Positions 35,904-45,287 of a DNA stretch of 64,000 bases are shown one piece after another. The first letter of the stretch is position 1. Each line of letters opens with the position of its first letter. Position numbers and translations under genes: made by a program. The DNA is taken from assembly GCF_902167145.1 (NCBI RefSeq), contig NC_050098.1:30374501-30438500 (forward strand), given 5' to 3'. This DNA comes from Zea mays. Taxonomy: Eukaryota; Streptophyta; Magnoliopsida; Poales; Poaceae. The notes under the pieces are model-generated. The model did not search any database and was not told the origin of the DNA. It saw only the letters and a program-made list of their open reading frames with translations.

Positions 35904-37157
35904 CTATTTGGGGTCGAGCTCGGAGCCGATCCAGACTTCCTTGCCGGCGTCGTTGCTGGGGTCGAGAGGGACGGACTTAACCGCCTCAGCTGGTTCGAAG
36001 TTGCCGGCATGACGCTTCACATCAGGCACCTCCTTGGAGAGGCACTCCAGGTCGGTGATGAGGGCCTCGGATTCGGTGAGGGCCTCAGCGTACTCCACGC
36101 ACTCCACGTCGCATTCGTATGCGTGTCGGTACGTGGATCCGACGGTGATGACCCCATTGGGGCCCGGCATCTTGAGCTTGAGGTAGGTGTAGTTGGGGAC
36201 GACCATGAACTTGGCGTAGCACGGTCTCCCCAGCACCGCGTGGTAGGTTCCTCGGAACCCGACCACCTCGAACATGAGGGTTTCCTTTCGGAAGTTGGAG
36301 GGAGTTCCGAAGCAGACGGGCAAATCGAGTTGCCCAAGGGGCAGGATGCGCTTCCCGGGGATGATCCCGTGAAAGGGCGCCGCACCAGCCCGGATCGTGG
36401 ACAAATCGATCTCCAAGAGCCCGAGGGTCTCGGCGTAGATGATGTTGAGGCTGCTGCCTCCGTCCATGAGGACCTTGGTGAGCCTGACATTGCCGATGAC
36501 GGGATCGACAACGAGCGGGTACTTTCCCGGGCTCGGCACGCAGTCGGGGTGGTCGCCTTGGTCGAAGATGATGGGCTTGTCGGACCAGTCTAGGTAGACT
36601 GGCGCCGCCACCTTTACCAAGCGGACCTCCCGGCGCTCCTGCTTGTGGTGCCGAGCTGAGGCGTTGGCCACTTGCCCACCATAGATCATGAAACAGCCGT
36701 GGACCTCGGGGAACTCCTCTGCCTTGTCGCTCTCCTTCTTGTCGTTGTCTTGGCCTTTTCCACCTTCCGCCGGTGGCCTGGACTTATGGAAGTAGCGCCG
36801 AAGCATGACACATTCCTCAAGGGTGTGCTTGACGGGGCCCTGGTGATAGGGGCACGACTCCTTGAGCATCTTGTCGAACAGGTTGGCCCCTCCAGGAGGC
36901 TTCCGTGGGTTCCTGTGCTCGACAGCAGCGACGAGATCCGCGTCAGCGGCGTCGCGCTTTGCTTGCGCCTTCTTCTTGGCCTTCTTCTTTGTGCCCCGCT
37001 GGGCGGACGCCTCGGGGACGTCTTCCGGCTGCCGTCCCTGAGGTTGCTTGTCCTTCCGGAAGATGGCTTCGACCGCCTCCTGACCAGAGGCGAACTTGGT
37101 GGCGATGTCCATCAACTCGCTCGCCTTGGTGGGAGTCTTGCGGCCCAGTTTGCTCAC
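35904..37157 (-). pseudogene. Gag C-terminus and aspartic protease of element F
   Basis: 417 open codons. The first ~60 residues end the capsid region (ASELMDIATKFASGQEAVEA). Next come a lysine-rich linker, a Cys/His motif (CPYHQGPVKHTLEECVMLRR) of the CHHC type used by this lineage in place of a classic knuckle, and a retropepsin-like domain with DGGSSLNIIY in place of the usual DTG/DSG, then GIIPGKRILPLG and VLGRPCYAKFM. The DGG active site is common in Tat elements. The frame ends in TAG at 35906-35904 with pol continuing in the same frame. Confidence 0.85.
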
Positions 37158-39152
37158 CAGGTCGCGGCAAGTGGTGCCGGCAAGGAACGCCCCGATGACA
37201 TCCGAGTCGGTGATGTTGGGCAGCTCGGTGCGCTGCTTCGAAAACCATCGGATGTACTCTCGCAGGGACTCCCCTGGCTACTGGCGGCAGCTTCAGAGAT
37301 CCCAGGAGTTCCCAGGGCACACGTACGTGCCCTGGAAGTTTCCAGCGAAAGCCTTGACCAGGTCGTCCCAGTTGGAGATCTGCGCAGGAGGCAGATGCTC
37401 TAGCCAGGCCCGGGCGGCGTCGAAGAGGAACAGGGGGAGGTTGCGGATGATGAGGTTGTCATCGTCCGTTCCTCTCAGCTGGCAGGCCAGCCGGTAGTCC
37501 GCAAGCCACAACTCCGGCCTTGTTTCCCCCGAGTACTTAGTGATGGTAATCGGGGCCCGGAACTGGGTCGGGAACGGCGCCCGTCGTATGGCCCGGCTGA
37601 AGGCTTGCAGACCTGGTGGTTTGGGCGAGGGGCTCCGATCCTCCTCGCTGTCGTAGCGTCCCCCACGCCTGGGGTGGTAGCCTCGGCGCACCTTCTCGTC
37701 AAGGCGGGCTCGACGGTCGCGGCGGTGGTGCTCGTTGCCGAGGCGACCCGGGGCTGCAGGCGTTGCGTCCCGCGTGCGCCCGGTGTGGACCGAGGCCTCC
37801 CGCATGAGTCGGGAAGTCGTTGCGCGATGCTCCGGGGGGCACCCTTGCCTTCGGGAGGCAGAGCTTTCGGCCCGTCGGACCGCGACATCCTTCAGGAGAT
37901 TCTTGAGTTCTCCCTGGATACGCCGCCCCTCGGTGGTGGATGGCTCCGACATCGCTCGGAGCAGCATTGCCGCTGCAGCCAGATTCTGGCCGACCCCGCT
38001 GGAGGCTGGGGGCAGCCTTGCCCTGGCATCGTCAGCGATACGACGCTGGACGTCCCGGGCCTGATAACACGCTTCTCCGACGAGTGCTCAGCCTGCCCAC
38101 TCCTGCTCAATGTTTTGTCGAAGCTGCACAAGTTGCTCTGCTTCCTCGTCGAGCTTGGCCTGCATCTCACGGATTTGCTCGAGCTGTGTGTCCTGACCCC
38201 CCGCAGGGACTGGGACCACAGCTAGCTCCCGCAGGATGTCAACGCGAGAAGCAGGCCCAGGGGGATCGTCATCCTCCGGCATACCAAGGTGGTTGCCTTC
38301 GTCGTGACCCCCTAGATCGACGTGGAAACATTCGCGACTTGGGTCACAACCTTCGTCGCCAAGGCTGTGGCCATCATCGGAGCAATCGGAGAGGCACTAG
38401 TCACATGCGGTCATGAAGTCTCGCATGGCGCTAGGAGCGCGGAGCCCGGAGAAATCCCAACCAGAGTCGGGCTCGTCTTCTTCCTCGGAACCCGGGGGCC
38501 CATAGGTTGAGACGGCCGTCAGTCGGTCACAAGATGACCACATATGGTACCCCGGAAGGTTTGGATATGCCTTTACGAAAGCGCTCACCGAAGCGGGGTC
38601 GCTTGGTGGATCGAAGCTGAATCTAAAAGGCAATGGGTGGAAAACGGACGGTACCTCTTGATCGATGGATGGTGACGAAGTCGCGTCGGGGACGGACTGC
38701 ACCGTTATCTCAGGTACAAGGCTAACGCCCAGCAAGCCCTTCGTGAGTGTGCTGGCGTCATCTGTCCGCTTGGGGTTGGCACGTTGCGGGGAAACGACAT
38801 CCGTCGTTGTCTCAGGCGCGAGGACAACGCTCGACATGTCCCCTGCTGGGGTGTCGGTGTCGTCGACTCGCTCGACAGCCGACAAGGCGTCGCCTCCTGC
38901 ATGGCCACGGTTGCCCTGTCTCCTCCTCCTGCGGCGAGGAGGACGGCGGGATAAACCCGGATGCTTCTCTTCCGCCACGGGAGGAAGACGTCGTCGAGTT
39001 CACCACCGCCGGGCGAGCTGACGGCCGTCGTGGTTGCTGTCATGCTGCGCGGGGAGGAGTACCATGTCGTAGCTGCCGTCGAGGGACATGAACTCGAGAC
39101 TCCCGAAGTGGAGCACCGTCCTGGGCTGAAGAGGTTGCTGGAGACTACCCAT
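37158..39152 (-). pseudogene. gag: Gag of element F (multiple frameshifts)
   Basis: The start is placed at 39152, where the minus strand reads ATGGGTAGTCTCCAGCAACC, equivalent to G's start at 51796. The reading then shifts: an arginine-rich and acidic N-terminal part (38978-38397), a coiled-coil-like stretch (~38282-38088), and a Retrotrans_gag domain at 37967-37293 (YSGETRPELWLADYRLACQL, LFLFDAARAWLEHLPP, WDDLVKAFAGNFQGTY). At least three frameshifts or stops break it. Gag would form the particle; this copy cannot. Confidence 0.82.
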
Positions 39153-39455
39153 CTGGAACTCAACGGGAAGTTGTTCGTCAACACGCAGCAGGCCCCTACC
39201 TGGCGCGCCAACTGTCGGCGTTTCGACCCCGGGGGGTCCCTGGACCGACGAGTAAATTTGTCGCTGCGTGTCCTAGCCCAGATGGGTTGGCGCGAGACAG
39301 AACACAAGAGGGGAAAACACGGCTCGTGTTATTCTGCGCTAGGGGGATGCGCTCGTAGTAGGGGTTACAAGCGCTCGCGAGGGAGAGAGAGTGAGCATGT
39401 TCGTCAGCCCGTTCTCCCGCGACACCCCCCCCTGCATGAGGGCCCTGGACCTTCC

Positions 39456-39463
39456 TTTTATAG
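39456..39463 (-). promoter_or_regulatory. TATA box of the F LTR
   Basis: CTATAAAAGG on the minus strand lies 240 bp before the LTR end, at the same relative place as CTATAAAAG in the G LTRs. Confidence 0.75.
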
Positions 39464-39889
39464 ATGCAAGGAGAGGGTCCAGGTGTACAATAGGGGTGTA
39501 GCTATGCACTAACGTGTTTGGCGGAGAGGTGCCTGAGCCCTGTGTACATGCCAACGTGGCTGTCGGAGAGGTGCTAGAGCCCTGTGTACGCGGTATCGTG
39601 GCCATTGGAGGAGCGCTCGAGCCCTGTAGAAGCATAGCTGTCGGGGCTGCTGGGATCTTGCTGACGTCTCCTTGCTTCCGTAGGGGGCTGAGAACCACTG
39701 TCATCATGGACGCACGCGGGGAGCCATCATTACTTGTTACCGGGGCAAGCCTGGATGGGACGCCGGTCTTGTTCCCCCGTAGCCTGAGCTAGCTAGGGGT
39801 AGGGTAATGATGTATCCCCCGTGGCATGGTCGGTCCGAGCCCAAGGTCGGGCGAGGCGGAGACTCCTCCTGAGGCCGAGGCCGAGGTCG

Positions 39890-40120
39890 GGCGAGGACGC
39901 GATTCCTCCCGAGGTCGAGGTTGAGGCCGAGCCCTGGGGTCGGGCGAGGCGGAAACCACCCTCCGAGGCCGAGGCTGAGGCCGAGCCTTGGGGTCGGGCG
40001 AGGCGGAGTCCTCCTTCCAAGGCCGAGGTTGAGGCCGAGCCCTGGGGTCGGGCGAGGCAGAGTCCTCCTTCCGAGGCCGAGGTTGAGGCCGAGCCCTGGG
40101 GTCGGGCGAGGCGGAGCTTC
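39890..40120 (-). repeat. ~54 bp tandem array in the F LTR
   Basis: The GGGGTCGGGCGAGGC anchor (plus strand) recurs at 39936, 39990, 40044 and 40098, an exact 54 bp period. Being a multiple of three, the array yields spurious open frames rich in Glu/Ala/Arg. G's LTR has a related array with a 57 bp period. Confidence 0.9.
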
Positions 40121-40622
40121 CTGTTGCGCCTGAGGCTAAACTTGGCTGTTGCCAGCCTCACTCTAGCGGGTGGCACAGCAGTCGGAGCGGGGCGAGCGGC
40201 GCTGTTTTCCTGTCAGGTCGGTCAGTGGAAGGGCGAAGTGACCGCGGTCACTTCGACCTTGCCGACTGAGGCACGTGTGTCAGGATAAGGCGTCAGGCGA
40301 TCCTCGCATTGAATGCGCCTGCGATACGGTTGGTTGGTGAGGCGATTTGGCCAAGGTTGCTTCACAACGAAGCCTGCCCGAGCTAGGCTTCGGGCGACTC
40401 GAGGGTGTGCCTGTTGCTTGAGGAGGCCCTCGGGCGAGGCGTGAATTCGCCTGGGACTACTGTTCCCGCCTGAGGCTGGGCTCGGGCGAGGCGAGATCGC
40501 GTCCCTTGAGTAGACGAAGCCTTGACCTGAATTGCGCCCATCAGTCTCTGCAGCTTGTGCTGATGGTGGTTACCAGCCGTGTTTAGGAGTGTTAGGGGTA
40601 CCCCTAATTACGGTACCCGACA

Positions 40623-41134
40623 AATAGGTAACAAATAACGTTAAATCATGTTTGTTTAAGTCCAACCGTAATCGGATATCACACTAGAAATTGATACTGG
40701 CCTATTCAAACTTGTTACCGCTCGTAATCGAATGCAAACCATTACCATTACCATTTACGTTACATTTTAGGAACCAAACGACACCATAGTGACTTGTGCA
40801 AATCAACACCCTTCCTGGTGAGGACTGCATACGGTCCGGCCACTAGGCCCGGACGGTTCGTAGTACAAACACTCCGGACCACTCCGAAGAACACCACTCT
40901 TTAGACCTCTCTGGAATTGTGCGGACAGTTCGGCCTCCTAGCTCGGATGGTCCACGACCTAGATACTTAGCCCACTTTCCAAATTCTCATTTGATAAGAT
41001 TTTATCTCGCAAATTCGGAAGCACTGTTAGTTCTCATGCAAATGCAACATCTATATACTCTATGAGGCACTAAGTTTCACATAAGTAATTGACATTGACC
41101 TCTCTTGATAGTACGTCTATCTAGCCTACTAAAC
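40623..41134. other. Old flanking DNA between F and solo LTR D
   Basis: No gene is visible. The stretch 40640-40790 has MITE-like features: one end reads, inverted, GGTGTCGTTTGGTTCCTAAA, as in many grass MITEs, and it is rich in ATTACC/GGTAAT motifs. 40800-40980 holds several CGGAC/GTCCG-type short palindromes. I cannot define element ends. Confidence 0.4.
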
Positions 41135-42345
41135 TGTAACACCCTGAATTTGGGGGTATAAAATTTCTTTTCTAATATCCATCAAATTCAGGTGTTACCC
41201 TCTCCTTTCCTTATTTTTCTTATCTTTTTCCTAAATAACTGAGAGTTATTTTGCTATATTAGCGTGAGCCCTAGAGGTGATTTGATTGTTGCATTCATGC
41301 CATTGTATAAGTGAAACAGGTGTCTGAGTCATGTTTATATACAACGTAGAAGTATTCAACAGATTTTCACAATTTTTTCGAGTATTTTCCCTTTTTCGAA
41401 AATCAAAATTTATTTATTTGAGACACCTAATTTTTTATAAACTCCAAACATATTATTTGTGTCTTTTAGGTACCTTAATCTCTAATTAATTTACTTTGGT
41501 CTTAACTCCAAAAAGAAAGAAATCCCTAGGGGCATTTGGATCCCTTCATTTTAGAGGAATTGGAATTCACTCAATAAAGTAACTTATTTAGTTTGAAATT
41601 TGGCATTCCACCACTTTCCAAAGTTCAGATATAAGCCTATCTCAAATTCATTGGGTGGAGGATGTGAAATGATTTTATGCATTAGTAGAATTTGTTTCTA
41701 CTCTGTAACTTACATGTCACTCTTCGTCACACTTCTTTATAGTAAAAATGTAGCACATAAATATCTCTGACATCTTACTAATAATAGTATACAAATATAT
41801 TTTGTATAAAACTAAATTATCTTAATTGATATATGTCTAAATTACTATTATTAGAATGAAATTCAATTACAATGATCCAAACGAGGAATCTATTTTTCTT
41901 ATCTCACGTGCGTGGCATAGAGGATTTTCTTTTCTTTCCTTCATGTCATTCCTGCATGCGATGGTGGTTGGTGTCGCCAATTTTCTCGCCAACGTGGACG
42001 GCCCACCCCGCGCGCTCCTGCTCTCCCACCCGCGTTGCAGGCTGCTCTCCCACCTCGCGCGTTCCCTGGTCCACGCTGGTGTCCCCGCCCCGGCCCACAG
42101 TCAGGCCGAGCAGCAACCACCCAGTCAAGCTCGGCTCCTATTCCTCTTCCTGGAACTGCCTCGCATGCCCACGAGGCCACGACGCCGTTAATTGCGTCCA
42201 CATCCCTCGTTTTCTCTCTCTCTATCTCTCGGACGCAAGCCCTACCTCCCTCTCTCTTCCCCACGCCCGCATCCCGGCCTCTGCCCGCGAGCTCGCCAAG
42301 CTCGGCGGCCCTCAGCCAGCCAGCGCGGCGGCGCGGCCAGCCAGC

Positions 42346-42570
42346 TGTTAGGAGTGGCTGCCATGTGGGGCCATTGCCAGGGGGCAAGTAGATTTCTACA
42401 GCTATAAAAGAACAGTTGTATAGGCTAAGAGGGAGATCAATTACCAATTATCATAATACAAACACTATCGTCATCTATTTTCTCATCTTCTTCCTAGCTA
42501 TTCCCTTCTCCAAGTCTCATTCTTCTCTGAGCTCTTCCTCTCTGATCCCCTTTCCCAGGTGTTGCTAACA
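42346..42570 (+). repeat. 5' LTR of element E (225 bp)
   Basis: Starts TGTTAGGAGTGG and ends GTTGCTAACA; identical to 45226-45450 as far as I can read. It contains the TATA box CTATAAAAG at 42402-42410, giving a U3 of about 85 bp. Confidence 0.95.
42402..42410 (+). promoter_or_regulatory. TATA box of the E 5' LTR
   Basis: CTATAAAAG lies 56 bp into the LTR and would start a transcript near 42435. That leaves a leader of about 165 nt before the ORF. Confidence 0.75.
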
Positions 42571-42572
42571 TT

Positions 42573-42582
42573 TGGTATCAGA
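42573..42582 (+). other. Primer-binding site of element E
   Basis: TGGTATCAGA lies two bases after the LTR. It matches the first ten bases of the initiator tRNA-Met PBS and then diverges (ACTAGG instead of GC). Confidence 0.8.
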
Positions 42583-42599
42583 ACTAGGACTCAATCTCG

Positions 42600-45287
42600 A
42601 TGGAGGCCACGATGCAGGATATTCTAGACGCACTGGCGCGCATGGAGGCACGCTTGACCGATGCGCTGGTGGGTCGCTGCGGCGAGCCGTACGCACGCGA
42701 GCACACTTCCCCCTTCGATGGATCCGCGCCTCCTTCTTCCATCGTCAACACACAGTACCGCGACGAGGCAATCCTTCCGCCTCTCGTCCACGACGACGCT
42801 GCGAAGGTGGCGTCCTTGGATTCGGGAAACGACTTTGGCCTGCAGCAGACCGCCACGGTGCTTGCGTCCCTGGGGTCCGACGAGATGTCTTCGTCGACCA
42901 CGCTCCTCGCCGGCTCCATATCCGACCGCTACATTCCGCCGTTCTACGACGACGACTGCTACACCATGCCACAGCCGTTTGTCGATACTCTCGCCAACCC
43001 CGACGATGACCTCCTCCAGGAGCTCGACGTGTTGGACGAGGATGCCGCGAGCGCCAACGCGGCTGACGACGATTCAGGCGCTGTCCTCGTCTATGCGCCG
43101 CTCGACTCGAACATCGACAGCAGCGGATCACCGCGCTACCCGTGCCTCCCCGAGGGTGCGGTGTTGTTCCATCGGGACCCGGACGAGAAGGTCCTCATCG
43201 GCGGGATGGAGTTGTCCGGCGAAGTCCGCCGCCTCCGTTTCTCCTTGCCGTCACCAGACCAGGCGATGAACCCCGCGCTCGTCCCCAACACCGACGCAGA
43301 GGAGGAGGAGGTTCTCACCATCACGCCCACCAAGTGTTTGATGAGAGTCCTCAACCGGCGCACCTACTCCGTCCCCAACCTCCCGGAGGAAAAGGTGCAG
43401 AACTTGATCCGCGTCGGCGGCGACAAGCTCAGGTTTCCCGATGACAGGACCATGTTTCCCAACAGCGCCAACGCCTACACCGACGACATTGGCAGGCTTG
43501 TCCTGTCCCACGGCTCCATCCACATCGCGCTCGACATCGAATGCGGGGTGACGAGCTGGGCCGCCTACCTGTTGTCATGGGACATCCTAGCCATGTCGTT
43601 CGCGCTGCGGGACTCTCACGAGGCGCGGATGCAGTTCACGCTGGTGCGCGGTGTGCCAGTCATGATTGGTGTGCTCGCGTCCAAATGCTTCGCCTACCCG
43701 ACCCGTGCCTTACATATGGCGCACTGCTTCTGCTGCTACAGCCCTTTGCAACTCTACGATGGACTGTACTTGATCGAGGATGATCGTGTACTGCATCCCA
43801 GAGGGTACTGGATCCTGTCCGGCCCGCCAATCAACTGGAAGAAGTACTGGAAGGGGTGGGAGCGGACGAAGGAGGATGCAGCTAACAACTGTGCCCATGG
43901 CTACTACACTGCTGGAAAGGGAACTGTGCTGGTAGCTAACAATTTTGGTGATGACCTCTTTGCTGGCAGCAATGAGATCAAACAACCATGGCCTCCACCT
44001 CTGGAGTTAGCGTGCTTGGATTGGAACATCATGGTCTTCTTTGTGTTTCGTGTTTCCACGACCCTCTTCATCGACATTGACTCAGCTGGCTTTGGCACTG
44101 GTCTCGAGCTGTGGTCTAGCAGGGCCAGCGACAAAAACAAGTTCATGCTTGAACAACTGCATAGGAACAAGATGTCCAATAGGGCCACCCATGGGTGTTA
44201 TGCCTGTCGACGGCCAATCCACCTTCGTGGACAGGATACCATTTGTTCCGGCTGCAATGATGGTTTTATCCAGGAAAGCAGTGAGATGGGTGGCGTACTG
44301 AACACTTATGGGCTCCTTGAACCAGACTTTGAAGAGCGTCGAGCCAAAAGAATTGGAATGATGGACGCCATATCTGCCCTTATCCAGCAACAGATGGCAG
44401 AAATAGGAAGAGATAGTTTGTTTGATATACATGGTCGACAAGGGACTTGTACTGAACATAGAAGGAGATCAACTGCTATTCATACTCTCATAATTGGGTG
44501 CATCCCTTCTCCTGCAGTTGGTAGTAGTGAATCTAGTGATGTCAATATTATCATGAGGGGAGGCTCTGGAGTTCGCGCTGTCCATCCAAATTTCAGTAGT
44601 CTAGTTGTTGGTTCAAGTCTGGAAGCTCTATTTGAGCATCTACTACTCCAAAACAATCGTCAAGCCACACCTCCTGCTCCACAGTCAGCTATTGACTCCA
44701 TGTCGATTGGGTACAATACCACCATATCAGTGCCACAAATGCATGCAGTTTGCCTGAAGCTCCTCGAGAAGAATCTTCAGCCGGGAATGCGAGCTCTCGA
44801 CGTTGGTTCAGGGATTGGTTTGGCCGCTGGCCTTGTTCCTTCTGGTCTGAGTGCTGTCAGCAGTGGCCAAGGTAATTTTTCAGTATTTGTTTGGGATCCT
44901 GGTGATAGCGGCTTGGTTACCTCTAGTCTGAGTGCCGTCAGCAGTGACCAAGGCAATTTTTCAGTCTTTGTTTGGGATCCTGGTGATCGTGGCTTGGTTA
45001 CCTATGGTCTGAGAGTTGTCAGTATTGCAAGAGTTACTGCTATTATGTCAGGCACATATGCAAGAGCTGCTGCTACAACTTCCTCTCCGAAGATGCGCCA
45101 GACCCAGTTCAGATGGCGGGCCGAAGAGAGGCGTGATGCATTCAACAATGATGCTAATCCACAGATGAAGTTGATTCTACACCGTCAGCGTCTTGGGGGC
45201 AAGCCGCGTTTCAAGGAGTGGGGAATGTTAGGAGTGGCTGCCATGTGGGGCCATTGCCAGGGGGCAAGTAGATTTCTACAGCTATAA
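42600..45287 (+). CDS. Chimeric 895-residue protein of element E, fused from several captured host genes
   Basis: One uninterrupted frame fills the interior. The ATG is 29 bases after the LTR; the stop TAA (45285-45287) lies inside the TATA box of the 3' LTR. Parts in order: residues 1-254, acidic and unrecognised, starting with a short helical stretch (MQDILDALARMEARLTDAL) that could be a Gag relic; ~255-430, a DUF248-type methyltransferase fragment; ~431-524, unrecognised; 525-701, N-terminus of a BCA2/RDUF-type zinc-ribbon E3 ligase; 701-~738, N-terminal SAM-binding part of protein-L-isoaspartate methyltransferase; then an 81 bp tandem duplication; an unrecognised basic tail; and about 20 residues encoded by the LTR. 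No intron remains in the captured parts, so capture was from spliced RNA. Whether the protein is made is unknown; each enzyme fragment is incomplete. Confidence 0.85.
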   Translation: MEATMQDILDALARMEARLTDALVGRCGEPYAREHTSPFDGSAPPSSIVNTQYRDEAILPPLVHDDAAKVASLDSGNDFGLQQTATVLASLGSDEMSSSTTLLAGSISDRYIPPFYDDDCYTMPQPFVDTLANPDDDLLQELDVLDEDAASANAADDDSGAVLVYAPLDSNIDSSGSPRYPCLPEGAVLFHRDPDEKVLIGGMELSGEVRRLRFSLPSPDQAMNPALVPNTDAEEEEVLTITPTKCLMRVLNRRTYSVPNLPEEKVQNLIRVGGDKLRFPDDRTMFPNSANAYTDDIGRLVLSHGSIHIALDIECGVTSWAAYLLSWDILAMSFALRDSHEARMQFTLVRGVPVMIGVLASKCFAYPTRALHMAHCFCCYSPLQLYDGLYLIEDDRVLHPRGYWILSGPPINWKKYWKGWERTKEDAANNCAHGYYTAGKGTVLVANNFGDDLFAGSNEIKQPWPPPLELACLDWNIMVFFVFRVSTTLFIDIDSAGFGTGLELWSSRASDKNKFMLEQLHRNKMSNRATHGCYACRRPIHLRGQDTICSGCNDGFIQESSEMGGVLNTYGLLEPDFEERRAKRIGMMDAISALIQQQMAEIGRDSLFDIHGRQGTCTEHRRRSTAIHTLIIGCIPSPAVGSSESSDVNIIMRGGSGVRAVHPNFSSLVVGSSLEALFEHLLLQNNRQATPPAPQSAIDSMSIGYNTTISVPQMHAVCLKLLEKNLQPGMRALDVGSGIGLAAGLVPSGLSAVSSGQGNFSVFVWDPGDSGLVTSSLSAVSSDQGNFSVFVWDPGDRGLVTYGLRVVSIARVTAIMSGTYARAAATTSSPKMRQTQFRWRAEERRDAFNNDANPQMKLILHRQRLGGKPRFKEWGMLGVAAMWGHCQGASRFLQL
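43362..43888 (+). other. Captured DUF248-type (QUA2/TSD2 family) methyltransferase fragment in the E ORF
   Basis: Residues ~255-430 of the chimera follow the family's core: IRVGGDKLRFP, TMFPNSANAYTDDIG, the SAM motif region (IALDIECGVTSWAAYLLSWD), MSFALRDSHEARMQFTLVRG, MAHCFCCYSPL, GLYLIEDDRVLHPRGYWILS and GPPINWKKYWKGWERTKED. These plant Golgi proteins are linked to pectin methylation. Key positions have drifted: DIECG replaces the DTGCG expected of SAM motif I, and the C-terminal half is absent. Enzyme activity is therefore unlikely. Family assignment is from memory of conserved blocks. Confidence 0.85.
44172..44702 (+). other. Captured zinc-ribbon N-terminus of a BCA2/RDUF-type E3 ubiquitin ligase in the E ORF
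   Basis: Residues 525-701 begin at an internal ATG (MSNRATHGCYACRRPI) that matches the usual start of these plant RING ligases. The zinc ribbon is CYAC plus CSGC (CX2C...CX2C), followed by NDGFIQESSEMGGVLNTYG, a region like MAEIGRDSLFDIHGRQG, and LEALFEHLLLQNNRQ up to APQSAIDSM. In host proteins that last block sits directly before the RING finger. The RING finger is missing, so it cannot act as a ligase but might bind partners. Confidence 0.85.
44700..44843 (+). other. Captured N-terminal fragment of protein-L-isoaspartate O-methyltransferase in the E ORF
   Basis: Residues 701-~738 read MSIGYNTTISVPQMHAVCLK, then LEKNLQPGMRALDVGSGIG. This is the signature IGYN-TIS-P-MHA and SAM motif I region (LDVGSGTG) of PIMT, which repairs isoaspartate damage in proteins. 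The match stops right after motif I, so most of the catalytic domain is absent. It joins the zinc-ribbon fragment at a shared ATG codon. Confidence 0.82.
44845..45012 (+). repeat. 81 bp tandem duplication in the E ORF
   Basis: GTCTGAG recurs at 44845, 44926 and 45007, an exact 81 bp (27 codon) period: two full copies and the start of a third. The encoded repeat carries GNFSVFVWDPGD twice. The frame is preserved. The two full copies differ at several bases, so the duplication is older than the last transposition. Confidence 0.88.
45212..45225 (+). other. Polypurine tract of element E
   Basis: AAGGAGTGGGGAA stands directly before the 3' LTR at 45226 and is also read as codons of the chimeric ORF. 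Confidence 0.6.

Larger units (their letters stand above)
31628..40622 (-). mobile_element. Element F: decayed Tat-lineage gypsy retrotransposon (3' end cut off by element B)
   Basis: On the minus strand it runs 5' LTR (40622-39213), PBS (39210-39193), gag, protease, RT, RNase H, integrase and a 3' non-coding region. It breaks at 31628 where element B begins, so its 3' LTR lies left of the window beyond A and B. Pol order (integrase last) is gypsy; sequence blocks match element G throughout. The large region 3' of pol, the antisense ORF remnant and the TTGGCGCGCC PBS fit the Tat group (Huck/Flip-like families of maize, from memory). All genes have frameshifts or stops. Confidence 0.92.
39213..40622 (-). 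repeat. 5' LTR of element F (1410 bp)
   Basis: On the minus strand it starts TGTCGGGTACCGTAATTAGG (40622) and ends GAAACGCCGACA (39213); the PBS TGGCGCGCCAGGTAGGGG follows at 39210-39193. It resembles G's LTRs at both ends. The following base 40623 begins older flanking DNA. Confidence 0.9.

Noticed and set aside
39821..40288. 155-codon repetitive protein (AEAEPWGRARRSPPSK-type repeats)
   Set aside because: The repeats are the 54 bp tandem array of the F LTR read in frame; the period is a multiple of three, so open frames arise automatically. The same holds for 50505-51095 in G.
44866..44882. Mini-intron in the 81 bp duplication (GGTAATTTTTCAG)
   Set aside because: Donor-like and acceptor-like ends are only about 12 bases apart, far below any plant intron; the frame is open through it.
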